DNA from: Shewanella aquimarina
Lineage (GTDB): Bacteria; Pseudomonadota; Gammaproteobacteria; Enterobacterales; Shewanellaceae
Direction of reading: 5' to 3'
Assembly (NCBI RefSeq): GCF_023349185.1
Contig: NZ_JAKIKY010000006.1
Coordinates: 62,001 to 126,000 of the forward strand
DNA: 64,000 bases
The translations under genes were made by a program, and so were the position numbers. Shown one piece after another: positions 36,350 through 45,991 of the stretch. Numbering within the stretch: the first letter of the stretch is position 1; each line of letters begins with the position of its first letter. A model generated the notes under the pieces. It saw only the letters and a program-made list of their open reading frames with translations. It was not told the origin of the DNA and searched no databases.

Positions 36350-37878
36350 GTCGTGGCGCGGTTAGCCCATTTCATGGTGAGTACCATGCTGGGTATGATG
36401 ACCAGCGTGGTAGCGATTAACCATTGATAGTTGTTCACTCCGGCCACAGAAAGTGCCTGCGTCTTAAGCTGGCTCATCAACAGCAGGGCTGAGCGCTCGG
36501 GCGTCGGCGCCAGCGTCGACTGCTCTAGGCTGGCAGTGATCAGCTGTTGGTGGTGGATGAAAGTCTCGTTTAGAGGGTCATAGTTTTCGGCTAACTTTTG
36601 CATGGCGTTGCTGGTTTCTATCGTCATGAAACGAGAAAACTCGCCTATGGCAGACAGTGACCCTAGATTACGAAATAGATAGAACCAGGCGATCGTTTCG
36701 AGCAGGTGCTGCCTAGGTAAACTACGCAGAATATGTATGGTCAGCGTGATGTTTAGTAGTCCAATGGCGAAGCCTTTAAGTAATATTGCAGGCCAAAGAT
36801 ATGCCTGACCTATAACGGCATTGCTTCCTGTTAGCCATATACAGGTACCTATCATCATGACGATCCCTATGGGGACGACTTTGAAGGGATCTCGGTCGGG
36901 GTGGCTGGTGGCAAAGAATGCAATACCTAGGCCAGCAAGCATGCCGACAAAGCCGATAAGGTTGATATAGCCTGCGTTAGCGGCGCTGTATTGCATTATC
37001 TTCGTCATATAGACAGATGTGAGCATGGAGATGGCTAATACGACAAAGCCGGCGATGGCGGCTTGTAACATGCTCAGTTTACCAATACGGCTGGCCAAGA
37101 CACTTGCGTCTAGATATTGGCCACGCCCCCAGCGGTTTCTTATTGCTAAGCCGAATAGCGCTATTGCCGAGGCGGTGAGCAGCGCGATCCAGACCATGCT
37201 TGGCGCCTCAAACCAGTCAAAGCGTTCGCCCCGTAGCAGTATGTAGGCTATGCCACAGCTAGCGATCGTCAGCAACAGGGCTTGTAACCAGTTAAAGCCT
37301 ATTTCCTGTGTCTCTTCCTGATGGGGCCAGTGACCGAATCGAGCCCAGCCGACCATGAGTAAGAAGGGCACTAGCTGTAGTGAAAAAGCCCACCGCCACA
37401 GATTGTTCTCTGCCAGGATAGACAGCAGGTAGGGGTAGATGCCCAGCGGAACTAAAACCGCCACTAGCAGCACCAGGCTCTCGGCATAAGCAATAGCCCT
37501 GAAGCTTAGGTTCTTTAAGATGATGGCGTGGGCGAACAGTACTAGAAGGCTCGCCGAGACGCCGTGGCCAAACCAACTCAACATCTGAGGTGCAGCTTGC
37601 ATGCATAGGCTGCTGGCCAGTGTACTGAATAGGCCGACGACTGCGCCGATGCGGAATAGCTGCCGATAGCCGAAACGACGAGCCAGCCAGGCGCCGAGCG
37701 GAAGCGCAATCAGTAAACCAAAAGTATTAAGTGTGTTAAACCAGCTGGCCTCATCCAGCGACAGGCCGACACTCGCCGCTATCTGTGAGGCGCTACTATT
37801 ATAGATTTGACCGGTAATGCTCTGGGGAATCACTGCAAGTAGAGCTAAGAGTAGAATATTGAGAACCTGTTTATTCAT
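36346..37878 (-). CDS. MFS efflux transporter, DHA2/EmrB-like
   Basis: A 510-residue inner-membrane protein with about fourteen predicted spans, matching the DHA2 drug/proton antiporter group. The N-terminal region has the GAWLARRFGYRQLF motif between spans 2 and 3, and the long final loop plus C-terminal span fits EmrB. With the HlyD-type protein upstream it should form an EmrAB-like pump that needs an outer-membrane channel such as TolC. The genes are 14 bases apart. The substrate is unknown. Its end overlaps the end of frmB tail to tail. Confidence 0.88.
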   Translation of the reverse strand: MNKQVLNILLLALLAVIPQSITGQIYNSSASQIAASVGLSLDEASWFNTLNTFGLLIALPLGAWLARRFGYRQLFRIGAVVGLFSTLASSLCMQAAPQMLSWFGHGVSASLLVLFAHAIILKNLSFRAIAYAESLVLLVAVLVPLGIYPYLLSILAENNLWRWAFSLQLVPFLLMVGWARFGHWPHQEETQEIGFNWLQALLLTIASCGIAYILLRGERFDWFEAPSMVWIALLTASAIALFGLAIRNRWGRGQYLDASVLASRIGKLSMLQAAIAGFVVLAISMLTSVYMTKIMQYSAANAGYINLIGFVGMLAGLGIAFFATSHPDRDPFKVVPIGIVMMIGTCIWLTGSNAVIGQAYLWPAILLKGFAIGLLNITLTIHILRSLPRQHLLETIAWFYLFRNLGSLSAIGEFSRFMTIETSNAMQKLAENYDPLNETFIHHQQLITASLEQSTLAPTPERSALLLMSQLKTQALSVAGVNNYQWLIATTLVIIPSMVLTMKWANRATT

Positions 37879-37892
37879 AAGAATCTACTATC

Positions 37893-38951
37893 TCAATGAT
37901 TGGTATCGATTGTTACCTCAGCCGATAAGCCGGGTACAACTCTGCCTTGGAGTGCCCTGGGGATCTCGAAGGCAATCTTGATGGGAACGCGTTGTACTAT
38001 CTTGACGAAGTTGCCCGTGGCATTGTCCGGTGGCAGTAAACCAAATTGTGCTCCTGTCGCCGGCGCAATGCTCACTACGCGTCCCTCAAGGTGTTGCTCG
38101 GGAAAGCTGTCGAGCGTCACCTCCACAAGCTGCCCCGGGAGTATGTCGGTGATCTGGGTTTCCTTATAGTTAGCCTCTATCCAGATAGCTTCGACAGGAA
38201 CGATAGCCAGCAGGGGAGCCCCCTTACTGGCGAAGCGCCCGGCGTGCAGGGCACGATTACCTATGATGCCGGCAATTGGGGCTCTGACCTGTGTATTTTC
38301 TAACCTTAGTTTGGCCAGTGCCAGTAAAGCGCTGGCCTGCTCGGCTTGGGCAACCAAACGAGCCTTGTCACTCCTGAGGGTATTGAGTTGCTGCTTGGCT
38401 GAACTCAACTGCAACTGACTTGCGGCCAGTTTGGCTTTCGCCTGATTGTTCTTATTGGTTTGCGCTTCAAACTGTGATTGAGAAATGAGTTCCTTATCTA
38501 ACAGGTTTTGCAGTCGATGCCATTCTGCCCGATGAAATACCGCATCGGCCATAGTCGAGTCTATCTGAGTCGATACCTGTTTTATCGATATCTGTTGTAG
38601 CTTTATACGCTCATCTATATTGGCAATTGCCGCCTGCGCCATGGTCAGTCCTGCCTTGGCTTGATTGTATTGCGCCAGATAATCTCTGTCGTCAATTTGT
38701 GCCAGCAGTTCACCTGCTTCTACATATTGGTTATCGGTTACGTAGACGTGATTAATAATGCCCGATACCTCGGCACTCACTTGCGAAATTTCCCCCTGAA
38801 CATAGGCGTTATCTGTGCTGATCAAGCCTGCTTTGGGGAACTGGTAATAATAAAACAGAGAAGCGAATAACATCATGCTGCTGATAATTATCGCTTTTTT
38901 AATTTTGTTGCCCTGTGTTTTGCAGAGAAGTTGTTTCATGATGATGACCAT
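37893..38951 (-). CDS. HlyD-family membrane fusion protein, EmrA-like
   Basis: The 352-residue protein has an N-terminal membrane anchor (about residues 18-38, IIISSMMLFASLFYYYQF), the first biotinyl-lipoyl half (STDNAYVQGEISQVSAEVSG), a long coiled-coil hairpin (about 95-210) and the second lipoyl half (NTQVRAPIAGIIGNRAL). It is the periplasmic adaptor of the efflux pair. ATG 38951 and ATG 38939 are both possible; neither has a good ribosome site. The first lies inside the TetR operator, so the second may be the real one. Confidence 0.88.
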   Translation of the reverse strand: MVIIMKQLLCKTQGNKIKKAIIISSMMLFASLFYYYQFPKAGLISTDNAYVQGEISQVSAEVSGIINHVYVTDNQYVEAGELLAQIDDRDYLAQYNQAKAGLTMAQAAIANIDERIKLQQISIKQVSTQIDSTMADAVFHRAEWHRLQNLLDKELISQSQFEAQTNKNNQAKAKLAASQLQLSSAKQQLNTLRSDKARLVAQAEQASALLALAKLRLENTQVRAPIAGIIGNRALHAGRFASKGAPLLAIVPVEAIWIEANYKETQITDILPGQLVEVTLDSFPEQHLEGRVVSIAPATGAQFGLLPPDNATGNFVKIVQRVPIKIAFEIPRALQGRVVPGLSAEVTIDTNH

Positions 38952-38986
38952 AGATATAATACTGTACCGTTCAGTATCATATCTAT
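38950..38986. promoter_or_regulatory. Operator-like inverted repeat between efflux and TetR genes
   Basis: Fifteen-base arms ATAGATATAATACTG and CAGTATCATATCTAT match at 14 of 15 positions around TACCGTT. It lies between divergent TetR and efflux genes and overlaps the start region of the latter, so it should be the TetR-protein binding site. Confidence 0.75.
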
Positions 38987-39058
38987 CGTTCGAAAAGGAT
39001 GCAACCTTATCCTATAAAAAAGTGTACTATGGGGTATCAAAAGTTAGAGGAGGCATTT

Positions 39059-39652
39059 ATGCGACCATCGAGTTTGAGAAAGCGGCAGAAGTATTTGCAG
39101 GTAGCCGCAGAACTCTTTTTAGAGCAGGGCTATGAAGGCACCAGCCTAGATCAGTTGATAGTGCATTGTGGTGGCTCAAAGCTTACCTTGTATAACTACT
39201 TTAATGATAAGCAGGGCCTGTTAAAAGCCGTGGTTGTTGAACTGACCGAACGCCTGCAACTGGGGTTAAGCATCGACGTAGATGCCGATAGAGCATTTAG
39301 GGAAGAGTTAATGTATTTCGCGTTGAAATATTTGGAGTTTATCTATCACCCTGAGCTCTTGAAGTTGGCGCGCTTACTGATGACACAGACAAAAAGCGCA
39401 CCGGAACTAGTGGCATTTTTTCTTGAGCGAAGTTCAGGCCACTCTCAACAGGCATTACAGGATTATTTGATGCATCGACAAGCGATAGACAAACTCGTCA
39501 TTACAGACTTGGCCATAGCGAGTGAACAATTTCTTGGTGCATTAAAGGGAAATCGTCATTTCGAAGCCTTATACGGTGGAAAAATTCTTACATCTGATGA
39601 AATGAAAATGTACGCAGAGCATGCCGTAGATAACTTTATTCGCTGCTATTAA
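39059..39652 (+). CDS. TetR/AcrR-family transcriptional regulator
   Basis: The 197-residue protein has an N-terminal helix-turn-helix (about residues 10-55, AAELFLEQGYEGTSLDQ and SKLTLYNYFNDKQGLL) and a C-terminal ligand-binding region. The frame is open from 38999, but ATG 39059 has AGAGGAGG five bases upstream and fits the family. It is divergent from the EmrAB-like genes and probably represses them and itself at the dyad 38950-38986. Base composition is a little more AT-rich than its neighbours, as is that of the efflux genes, which hints at transfer but is weak. Confidence 0.9.
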   Translation: MRPSSLRKRQKYLQVAAELFLEQGYEGTSLDQLIVHCGGSKLTLYNYFNDKQGLLKAVVVELTERLQLGLSIDVDADRAFREELMYFALKYLEFIYHPELLKLARLLMTQTKSAPELVAFFLERSSGHSQQALQDYLMHRQAIDKLVITDLAIASEQFLGALKGNRHFEALYGGKILTSDEMKMYAEHAVDNFIRCY

Positions 39653-39711
39653 TCTTGAATGCTATCAATCTCGAATGCTTTCAACCTCGAATGGAATGCC
39701 GTCGACAGGTG

Positions 39712-39731
39712 CTGTCGCAAGCTGGCGACAG
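39712..39731 (+). terminator. Possible hairpin after the TetR gene
   Basis: CTGTCGC / GCGACAG stem with AAGCTG loop; the tail is not a clean T run, so it is a weak terminator candidate. The bases 39653-39700 carry three imperfect copies of TCGAATGCT-like sequence. Confidence 0.4.
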
Positions 39732-39855
39732 ATTCGGTTATTCGCCTTAGGCGCTTAAGTCATCTTGCGAAATGCGAGTGTCTTTTGGCTGAGATCTTTT
39801 TGCGCTTACAAATTGGCTGGGAACTAAGGGAAGATCTTAGGATCTTCCACCTAGG

Positions 39856-40515
39856 TTATAGCTCGACCTTTTCCATCTCCAGCTGCTGCAGGGCGATCAC
39901 CGCCTGGGTGCGATTTCTCACCCCGAGTTTTCTAAAGATGGCGGTGGCGTGGGCTTTGATGGTGGCCTCGGATACGCCCAGGTCATAGGCGATCTGCTTG
40001 TTGAGCAGACCTTCGGCAAACATCTGCAGCACCTTATATTGCTGCGGCGTGAGATCGGCAAGCTTGGCCGCCATCTGATCCGTGGCATCTTCGTTGATCT
40101 CTTGCAGCTCTATGTTGTCCGGTAGCCAGATATCGCCATAGAGTACAGCCGTGAGGGCCTCCGAGAGGGTCTCCATGGAGGCGGACTTGGGAATAAATCC
40201 GGCGCTACCATAATGGACGGCGCGGCTGATGGTCATGGCATCTTCGTGAGCGGAGATCACCACTACAGGCAGTTCGGGGAAATGGGTTCTTAGGTGAATT
40301 AAGGTGGAATAACCATGGGAGCCGGGCATCTGTAGATCCAGCAACACTAAGTCATAGGCGGTGTTGCCCTGTTCCAATAGGCCTTGTAGGGCTTCGGCGC
40401 TGTCGGCCTCAAACCATTGGGTGTCGGCAAAGGCGCCGCTTAATGCCTGTCGCAGCGCATTCCTAAATAATGGATGATCATCTGCGATGATGATGTGCAA
40501 GTTTTCGAGCTTCAT
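39856..40515 (-). CDS. crbR: LuxR/NarL-family response regulator (CrbR-like)
   Basis: The 219-residue protein has an N-terminal receiver with IIADDHPLFRNALRQAL and phospho-acceptor Asp in VLLDLQMPG (about residue 59), plus a C-terminal LuxR-type helix-turn-helix (LTPQQYKVLQMFAEG, ATIKAHATAIFRKLGV). It has no partner kinase next to it. By architecture and overall resemblance to Vibrio CrbR it is the likely partner of the kinase at 26899-30321 and an activator of acs. A perfect palindrome lies 118 bases upstream of its ATG. Confidence 0.82.
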   Translation of the reverse strand: MKLENLHIIIADDHPLFRNALRQALSGAFADTQWFEADSAEALQGLLEQGNTAYDLVLLDLQMPGSHGYSTLIHLRTHFPELPVVVISAHEDAMTISRAVHYGSAGFIPKSASMETLSEALTAVLYGDIWLPDNIELQEINEDATDQMAAKLADLTPQQYKVLQMFAEGLLNKQIAYDLGVSEATIKAHATAIFRKLGVRNRTQAVIALQQLEMEKVEL

Positions 40516-40632
40516 TGCTTTTTGATTATCTTTGTTGCACTTGAAGGTAAAGTCAATGTAACAGATAAATGACTCAGTATTCTATTGCTTTTGTGTCTGG
40601 GTGACGGGATTTTTTCGTTTTTACAAACAATT

Positions 40633-40650
40633 ATTAGACTTAAGTCTAAT
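40633..40650. promoter_or_regulatory. Perfect palindrome ATTAGACTTAAGTCTAAT upstream of crbR
   Basis: An 18-base perfect palindrome. It shares ATTAGAC-N4-GTCTA with the dyad in the acs/crbS region. It suggests autoregulation by CrbR, by inference. Confidence 0.6.
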
Positions 40651-40679
40651 GAGTCTTTGGCTGAGAGCGGGAGATACGA

Positions 40680-40727
40680 GGTGCGAGGTTAGGGAAGGTT
40701 AGAGGTGAGAAGTTAGAGGTGAGAGGT
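40680..40727. repeat. Short direct repeats, GTTAGAGGTGAGA type
   Basis: GTTAGAGGTGAGAA is followed at once by GTTAGAGGTGAGAG, with a related GAGGTTAGGGAAG just before. The unit is purine-rich on the plus strand. No function is apparent. Confidence 0.6.
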
Positions 40728-40766
40728 CGGCAGGTGTGCGCCCGCCGACAGGAGACCTTCTTAAAA

Positions 40767-41192
40767 TCAGTCGCCGCTCCACACCTTAGTGGGTTTACGA
40801 TCTTCATCCAGCGCCACAAAGGTAAAGACGCCGCGAATGGCGTGCTCGCGATGATCTTGGTACATATCTTCGACAAAGATGTTGACCTCAACCTTGAGGG
40901 AGGTGTTACCCACATAGATCACGTTGGCAATGATCTCTGCCAGGGTGCCGGCAGGAATCGACTTATTGAAGTCGATACGATCTGAGCTGACAGTAACAAG
41001 TGTCTTGCGGCAGAAGCGGGTAGCGGCGATAAAAGCGGTCTCATCCATCCAGGCCAGCGCCTCGCCACCAAAGAGGGTGTTGTGATGGTTGGTGATAGAG
41101 GGAAAAATCGCTTTGATCACCCGGGCTTCTGACTGCGCGATGCGCGCGCGAATGGCGTCAGAATACTGAGTTTCTGTATCGGTTAGGGGCAT
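40767..41192 (-). CDS. Acyl-CoA thioesterase, hotdog fold
   Basis: The 141-residue protein has the single hotdog domain of the YciA/acyl-CoA thioester hydrolase group: NTLFGGEALAWMDETAFIAA carries the catalytic acid on the central helix, and TVSSDRIDFNKSIPAG is the following strand segment. Such enzymes release free CoA from acyl-CoA; chain-length preference cannot be inferred. AAGG precedes the ATG. It is a lone gene downstream of the aroH-type gene on the same strand. Confidence 0.85.
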   Translation of the reverse strand: MPLTDTETQYSDAIRARIAQSEARVIKAIFPSITNHHNTLFGGEALAWMDETAFIAATRFCRKTLVTVSSDRIDFNKSIPAGTLAEIIANVIYVGNTSLKVEVNIFVEDMYQDHREHAIRGVFTFVALDEDRKPTKVWSGD

Positions 41193-41298
41193 ACGGCAAC
41201 CTTAAGGTTATGCATTGAAAAAAACCGGCGGATTATACTGATAATCGCGGCTTAATGACAGCGCTGTAGCCCGGTAATGTGGTGGGTTTCATGACATT

Positions 41299-41326
41299 AA
41301 AAAAGGCTTCACGAGGAAGCCTTTTT
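41299..41326 (-). terminator. Rho-independent terminator after the DAHP synthase gene
   Basis: AAAAAGGCTTC / GAAGCCTTTTT hairpin with tracts on both sides, 20 bases past the stop. Confidence 0.85.
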
Positions 41327-41345
41327 AAAATAATCACATTAGGTA

Positions 41346-42407
41346 TTAGCTAAGCTTTGCCATGCGCGCCTTGGAGGCTGCAGCAAGGTCTCGCAGTAGC
41401 TTTTCTGAGTCGGCCCAGTCGAGGCAGGCATCTGTGATGCTCTTGCCGTAAACCAGTGGTTCACCGGCTACTACCTTCTGGTTGCCCTCTTCGATAAAGC
41501 TCTCGGCCATGATGCCGGCAATCGCGGTCGAGCCTGAGGCGACCTGCGTCATGATATCTTTGGCGACTTCGAGTTGACGCTTATGCTGCTTCTGGCTGTT
41601 GCCGTGGCTAAAGTCCACCACCATGCGGTGAGATAGACCCACATCTTTAAGCTTCTGCGCCGCAGCCTGAATATCGGCCTCATGGTAGTTAGGCTGCTTA
41701 CCGCCGCGCAAAATGATGTGGCCATAAGGGTTACCACTGGTACGGTAAACGGCCATGGCGCCATCTTTATCGGGCGAGTAGAAGATGTGTGGCTCTTTGG
41801 CGGCGCGCACCGCATCGATGGCGATATTGATGTTGCCGTCGGTACCGTTTTTGAAGCCGACCGGACAGGAGAGCGCCGAGGCCATCTCGCGGTGGATCTG
41901 ACTCTCTGTGGTACGGGCGCCAACCGCGCCCCAGGTGATGAGGTCGGCAATATACTGACCGTTAACCATATCCAAAAATTCGGTGGCGATAGGCAGGTTT
42001 AGCTCGGTTATCTCTTGCAGCAGGTGACGCGCCAGGCGCAGGCCCTTGTTGGCATTAAAGCTACCGTCGAGATCCGGATCTGAGATCAGTCCCTTCCAGC
42101 CAACCGTGGTACGAGGTTTCTCGAAATAGACGCGCATCAGGATGCAGAGTGAGTCTTTGAGTTCTTTGTGCAGCACGGCCAGACGCTTAGCGTAGTCGAT
42201 GGCAGCCTGGGTGTCGTGGATAGAGCAGGGGCCGATGATCACCAGAAGACGTTTGTCTTCACCGGTGAGAATGGCTTCAACTTCACGTCTCTGTTGAACC
42301 AGGTAGTCGGCGGCGTCTTGAGTAAGCGGGTATTCAGATGCGAGTTTAGCAGGTGAAATGGCCTTACATAATAATGTGGTGCGTAGTTCGTCTGTTTTAA
42401 TGGTCAT
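41346..42407 (-). CDS. 3-deoxy-7-phosphoheptulonate synthase, closest to the AroH type
   Basis: The enzyme condenses PEP and erythrose 4-phosphate, the first step of aromatic amino-acid synthesis. The 353-residue class I protein has the metal and PEP-binding motifs GPCSIHD, RVYFEKPRTTVGWKGL, TESQIHREMASAL and HGNSQKQHKRQ. In the variable segments (KTDELRT, GEDKRLLVIIGPC, ISDPDLDGS, TSGNPYGHII) it resembles E. coli AroH rather than AroG or AroF. AroH is tryptophan-sensitive, but the feedback type here is inferred. The ribosome site is weak. It sits next to ppsR and ppsA, whose product is PEP, one of its substrates. Confidence 0.92.
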   Translation of the reverse strand: MTIKTDELRTTLLCKAISPAKLASEYPLTQDAADYLVQQRREVEAILTGEDKRLLVIIGPCSIHDTQAAIDYAKRLAVLHKELKDSLCILMRVYFEKPRTTVGWKGLISDPDLDGSFNANKGLRLARHLLQEITELNLPIATEFLDMVNGQYIADLITWGAVGARTTESQIHREMASALSCPVGFKNGTDGNINIAIDAVRAAKEPHIFYSPDKDGAMAVYRTSGNPYGHIILRGGKQPNYHEADIQAAAQKLKDVGLSHRMVVDFSHGNSQKQHKRQLEVAKDIMTQVASGSTAIAGIMAESFIEEGNQKVVAGEPLVYGKSITDACLDWADSEKLLRDLAAASKARMAKLS

Positions 42408-42468
42408 TCAATATACCGAGCGTTTGTCTTGGCTTTCGCCTGATTGCCTCGGATTATAACGAATAGTT

Positions 42469-42531
42469 GCTAGCTGCACAGGGGTAAACAGATGAAAATT
42501 TCCGGTATTTGTCTACATCTGTGCAGTTAGC
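42469..42531. other. Long imperfect inverted repeat between ppsR and the DAHP synthase gene
   Basis: GCTAGCTGCACAG and CTGTGCAGTTAGC match at 12 of 13 positions, and the inner GTAAACAGATG and TATTTGTCTAC also partly pair. ACAGATG can alternatively pair with CATCTGT. It could be a long hairpin or a regulatory dyad upstream of the DAHP synthase gene. Confidence 0.7.
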
Positions 42532-42573
42532 TTGCCATTTGGAGCCTTTAGCTTGCCCTTTATGACCGTCTGT

Positions 42574-43386
42574 TTAGAACATATGACGTTCTAGGCCGGT
42601 AACATCCAGAATCTTGGTGGCAATCTCTTCCACCGAATGATTGGTGGTGTTAACAAAAGGAATGCGCTCGCGCTTATACATCATCTCTACCTCTTTCACC
42701 TCGATACGGCACTGTCTCAGGGAAGAGTAGCGACTGTTTTCCATGCGGCTCTGGCGGATCTCATGCAGGCGCACCGGATCGATAGTCAGGCCAAACAGCT
42801 TGTGCTTATTTCTCTTGAGTACTTCGGGCAGCTTTAGGTTATCCATGTCATCTTCGATGAAGGGATAGTTGGCTGCCTTAATACCAAACTGCATCGATAG
42901 ATAGAGGCTACTGGGGGTCTTGCCGCAGCGGGATACGCCCAGCAGTACTATGTCGGCCTTGTCGATATGTTTTAGGGTCTGGCCGTCGTCGTTTTCCATG
43001 GCGTAATTGATGGCGTCGATACGCGCCTCATAACTGTGATTGGCCTTGCCGTGAGTTCTGTGGGTAACCGGGACCGCCTTGACGCCCAATTGATCTTCCA
43101 GCGGGGCGACGAAGGTATTCAAGAAGTCGTAGTCGATGCACTCACTGCTATAGATGATGTCTCGAATCTCGGCTTTTACGATGGAATGGAACACAAGTGG
43201 TCGTTCGCCTGTTGTAATAAAACAATCATTAATTTGTGCTTTTACCGCCTCGGCTTTCTGGGTTGTCTCGACAAATGGAATAGTAAGTGCTTCAAACTCA
43301 ACTGGAAATTGAGACAGTACCGCATGGCCAAAAACCTCGGCCGTGATCGCTGTCCCATCTGAGATATAAAAGACTTTACGTGACAT
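42574..43386 (-). CDS. ppsR: PEP synthase regulatory protein (bifunctional kinase/pyrophosphorylase)
   Basis: PpsR switches PEP synthase off by ADP-dependent phosphorylation and on by Pi-dependent dephosphorylation. The start is ATG 43384-43386, with AGAGGT upstream, giving 270 residues (277 in E. coli); the open frame runs 51 codons further up. The P-loop [11 protein letters not shown] and the N-terminal [17 protein letters not shown] are typical of the DUF299 family. It is divergent from ppsA, its target, with 126 bases between. Confidence 0.94.
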   Translation of the reverse strand: MSRKVFYISDGTAITAEVFGHAVLSQFPVEFEALTIPFVETTQKAEAVKAQINDCFITTGERPLVFHSIVKAEIRDIIYSSECIDYDFLNTFVAPLEDQLGVKAVPVTHRTHGKANHSYEARIDAINYAMENDDGQTLKHIDKADIVLLGVSRCGKTPSSLYLSMQFGIKAANYPFIEDDMDNLKLPEVLKRNKHKLFGLTIDPVRLHEIRQSRMENSRYSSLRQCRIEVKEVEMMYKRERIPFVNTTNHSVEEIATKILDVTGLERHMF

Positions 43387-43512
43387 TTTGACCTCTTGTA
43401 GTAATAAAATTACAAATAAAATTATAGATTTACGCGTCTTGCTGTGGAGTGTAAAATGCCGCTGCCCTCGTGTGAAGGGGCCACACTGAAATAAACTTGC
43501 GGAGATAGAACT

Positions 43513-45882
43513 GTGCAGCAATATGTACTCTGGTATCAAGAATTAGGCATGGGTGACGTCAACAAGGTAGGCGGTAAAAATGCCTCTCTTGGGGAGATGA
43601 TCAGCAATCTAGCTAATGCAGGTGTTCAAGTGCCTGGTGGCTTTGCGACCACTTCTTTTGCGTTCAATGAATTTCTTGAACAAAGCGGACTTAACCAGAA
43701 GATATACGAGACGCTAGAAGCTCTAGACGTCGACGACGTGAATGCACTCGCGACCGCAGGTGCACAGATCCGACAGTGGGTTATCGATACCCCATTCCAT
43801 AGTGAATTTGAGCAGGTTGTACGTGAGTCGTACGACAAGCTTTCCTCAGAAACTAACGATGCATCGTTCGCGGTACGCTCTTCAGCGACTGCCGAAGATA
43901 TGCCAGATGCATCATTTGCCGGCCAACAGGAAACCTTCCTGAACGTTAAAGGCTTCGACGCGGTACTGGTTGCCATCAAGCATGTATTCGCCTCTCTCTT
44001 TAACGACCGAGCTATCTCATACCGTGTACACCAAGGTTATGACCACAAAGGCGTTGCGCTTTCAGCTGGCGTACAGCGTATGGTTCGTTCAGACGCCGCC
44101 GCTTCAGGTGTAATGTTCACCATGGACACCGAGTCAGGTAACAACGATGTAGTCTTCGTGACCTCTTCATTTGGCCTGGGTGAGATGGTAGTACAAGGCG
44201 CGGTGAACCCTGATGAGTTCTATGTTCACAAGCCAAGCCTGACAGCAGGTCACAAAGCCGTTGTTCGCCGCAACATCGGTAGCAAGTTGATTCAGATGGT
44301 TTACTCTGATGACCTGAGCCACGGTAAGCAGGTGAAGATTGAAGATGTACCTGCCGATATGCGTCGTCAATTCTCTATCAGCGATGAAGAGGTGATGGAG
44401 CTGGCTAAGCAAGCCATGATCATCGAGAAGCACTACGGTCGTCCAATGGACATCGAGTGGGCTAAAGATGGTAATGACGGCAAACTGTATATCGTACAGG
44501 CGCGTCCAGAAACCGTACGTTCACGTGAAGATGTACAGCTGATCGAACGTTTCCACCTCAAGACTAAGAGCGAAGTGATTGGCGAAGGTCGTGCCATCGG
44601 TCATAAGATCGGTAATGGTACCGCTAAGGTACTGGCTTCTATCGAAGATATGGACCAGATCCAAGAAGGTGACGTACTGGTTACCGACATGACTGACCCA
44701 GATTGGGAGCCAATCATGAAGCGCGCCAGCGCTATCGTCACCAACCGTGGTGGGCGTACTTGTCACGCGGCGATCATCGCCCGTGAACTTGGCGTACCGG
44801 CAGTTGTTGGTTGTGGTGACATCACCGACAAGATCAAGCATGGTCAGGAAGTGACTGTTTCTTGCGCAGAAGGCGACACAGGTTACATCTACGAAGGTAT
44901 TCAAGAGTTTGACGTCATGTCATCTCGCGTCGATGCCATGCCTGAACTGCCGATGAAGATCATGATGAACGTGGGTAACCCAGACCGAGCGTTCGACTTC
45001 GCTCGTCTGCCCAACGAAGGTGTGGGCCTTGCGCGTCTTGAGTTCATCATCAACCGTATGATCGGTATTCACCCTAAGGCGCTGCTTGAGTTCAACGACC
45101 AAAGTGCAGAGCTGCAGCAAGAGATCCACGAGATGATCGCCGGCTACGAGTCACCAGTAGAATACTACGTGGCGCGTCTGGTAGAAGGTATCGCGACTAT
45201 CGCATCGGCCTTCCATCCTAAGAAAGTTATCGTACGTATGTCAGACTTCAAGTCTAACGAGTACGCTAACCTGGTTGGTGGTGACCGTTACGAGCCTGAG
45301 GAAGAGAACCCAATGCTGGGCTTCCGCGGTGCGAGCCGTTACATCTCTGAGTCGTTCCGCGACTGTTTCGCCCTTGAGTGTGAAGCCATCAAGCGTGTAC
45401 GCAACGAGATGGGTCTGACGAATGTAGAGATCATGATCCCATTCGTACGTACGCTGGAAGAAGGCCGTCAGGTTATCGAACTGCTGAAAGAGCAAGGCCT
45501 GGAGCGTGGTAAAGATGGTCTACGTGTCATCATGATGTGTGAGCTGCCGTCTAACGCCCTGCTAGCCGACCAGTTCCTCGAGATCTTCGACGGTTTCTCA
45601 ATCGGTTCGAACGACTTGACCCAGCTAACCCTAGGTCTTGACCGTGACTCAGGCATCATCAGCCACCTGTTCGACGAGCGTAACGAAGCCGTTAAAGCCC
45701 TGCTGGCAATGGCTATCAAGGCCGCTAAGGCGAAAGGCGCTTACGTGGGTATCTGTGGTCAAGGTCCTTCTGACCACGCCGACTTTGCGGCTTGGTTGGT
45801 AGAGCAGGGCATCGACACCGTATCGCTTAACCCAGATACAGTGATCGATACCTGGTTATACTTGGGTGAAGCTCACGCCTAA
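43513..45882 (+). CDS. ppsA: Phosphoenolpyruvate synthase
   Basis: PpsA makes PEP, AMP and Pi from pyruvate, ATP and water for gluconeogenesis. The 789-residue protein starts with GTG (GGAG eight bases upstream) and has the ATP-grasp N-domain ([11 protein letters not shown]), the phosphohistidine domain with [15 protein letters not shown] (His in TCHAA) and the TIM-barrel C-domain with the catalytic Cys in GICGQGPSD. All are intact. Codon use and a strong terminator suggest a well-expressed gene. Confidence 0.97.
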   Translation: MQQYVLWYQELGMGDVNKVGGKNASLGEMISNLANAGVQVPGGFATTSFAFNEFLEQSGLNQKIYETLEALDVDDVNALATAGAQIRQWVIDTPFHSEFEQVVRESYDKLSSETNDASFAVRSSATAEDMPDASFAGQQETFLNVKGFDAVLVAIKHVFASLFNDRAISYRVHQGYDHKGVALSAGVQRMVRSDAAASGVMFTMDTESGNNDVVFVTSSFGLGEMVVQGAVNPDEFYVHKPSLTAGHKAVVRRNIGSKLIQMVYSDDLSHGKQVKIEDVPADMRRQFSISDEEVMELAKQAMIIEKHYGRPMDIEWAKDGNDGKLYIVQARPETVRSREDVQLIERFHLKTKSEVIGEGRAIGHKIGNGTAKVLASIEDMDQIQEGDVLVTDMTDPDWEPIMKRASAIVTNRGGRTCHAAIIARELGVPAVVGCGDITDKIKHGQEVTVSCAEGDTGYIYEGIQEFDVMSSRVDAMPELPMKIMMNVGNPDRAFDFARLPNEGVGLARLEFIINRMIGIHPKALLEFNDQSAELQQEIHEMIAGYESPVEYYVARLVEGIATIASAFHPKKVIVRMSDFKSNEYANLVGGDRYEPEEENPMLGFRGASRYISESFRDCFALECEAIKRVRNEMGLTNVEIMIPFVRTLEEGRQVIELLKEQGLERGKDGLRVIMMCELPSNALLADQFLEIFDGFSIGSNDLTQLTLGLDRDSGIISHLFDERNEAVKALLAMAIKAAKAKGAYVGICGQGPSDHADFAAWLVEQGIDTVSLNPDTVIDTWLYLGEAHA

Positions 45883-45914
45883 TTATTCTTTAGATAGAAT
45901 AAGCTAATTGACGA

Positions 45915-45940
45915 AAGCCGCTTTTTAGCGGCTTTTTTTT
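45915..45940 (+). terminator. Rho-independent terminator after ppsA
   Basis: AAGCCGC / GCGGCTT stem with TTTTTA loop and eight T residues. Confidence 0.88.
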
Positions 45941-45991
45941 GTTTATAATGGCAACATTATTTTAATAAACATCAATTGAAAAGAAGTCATC

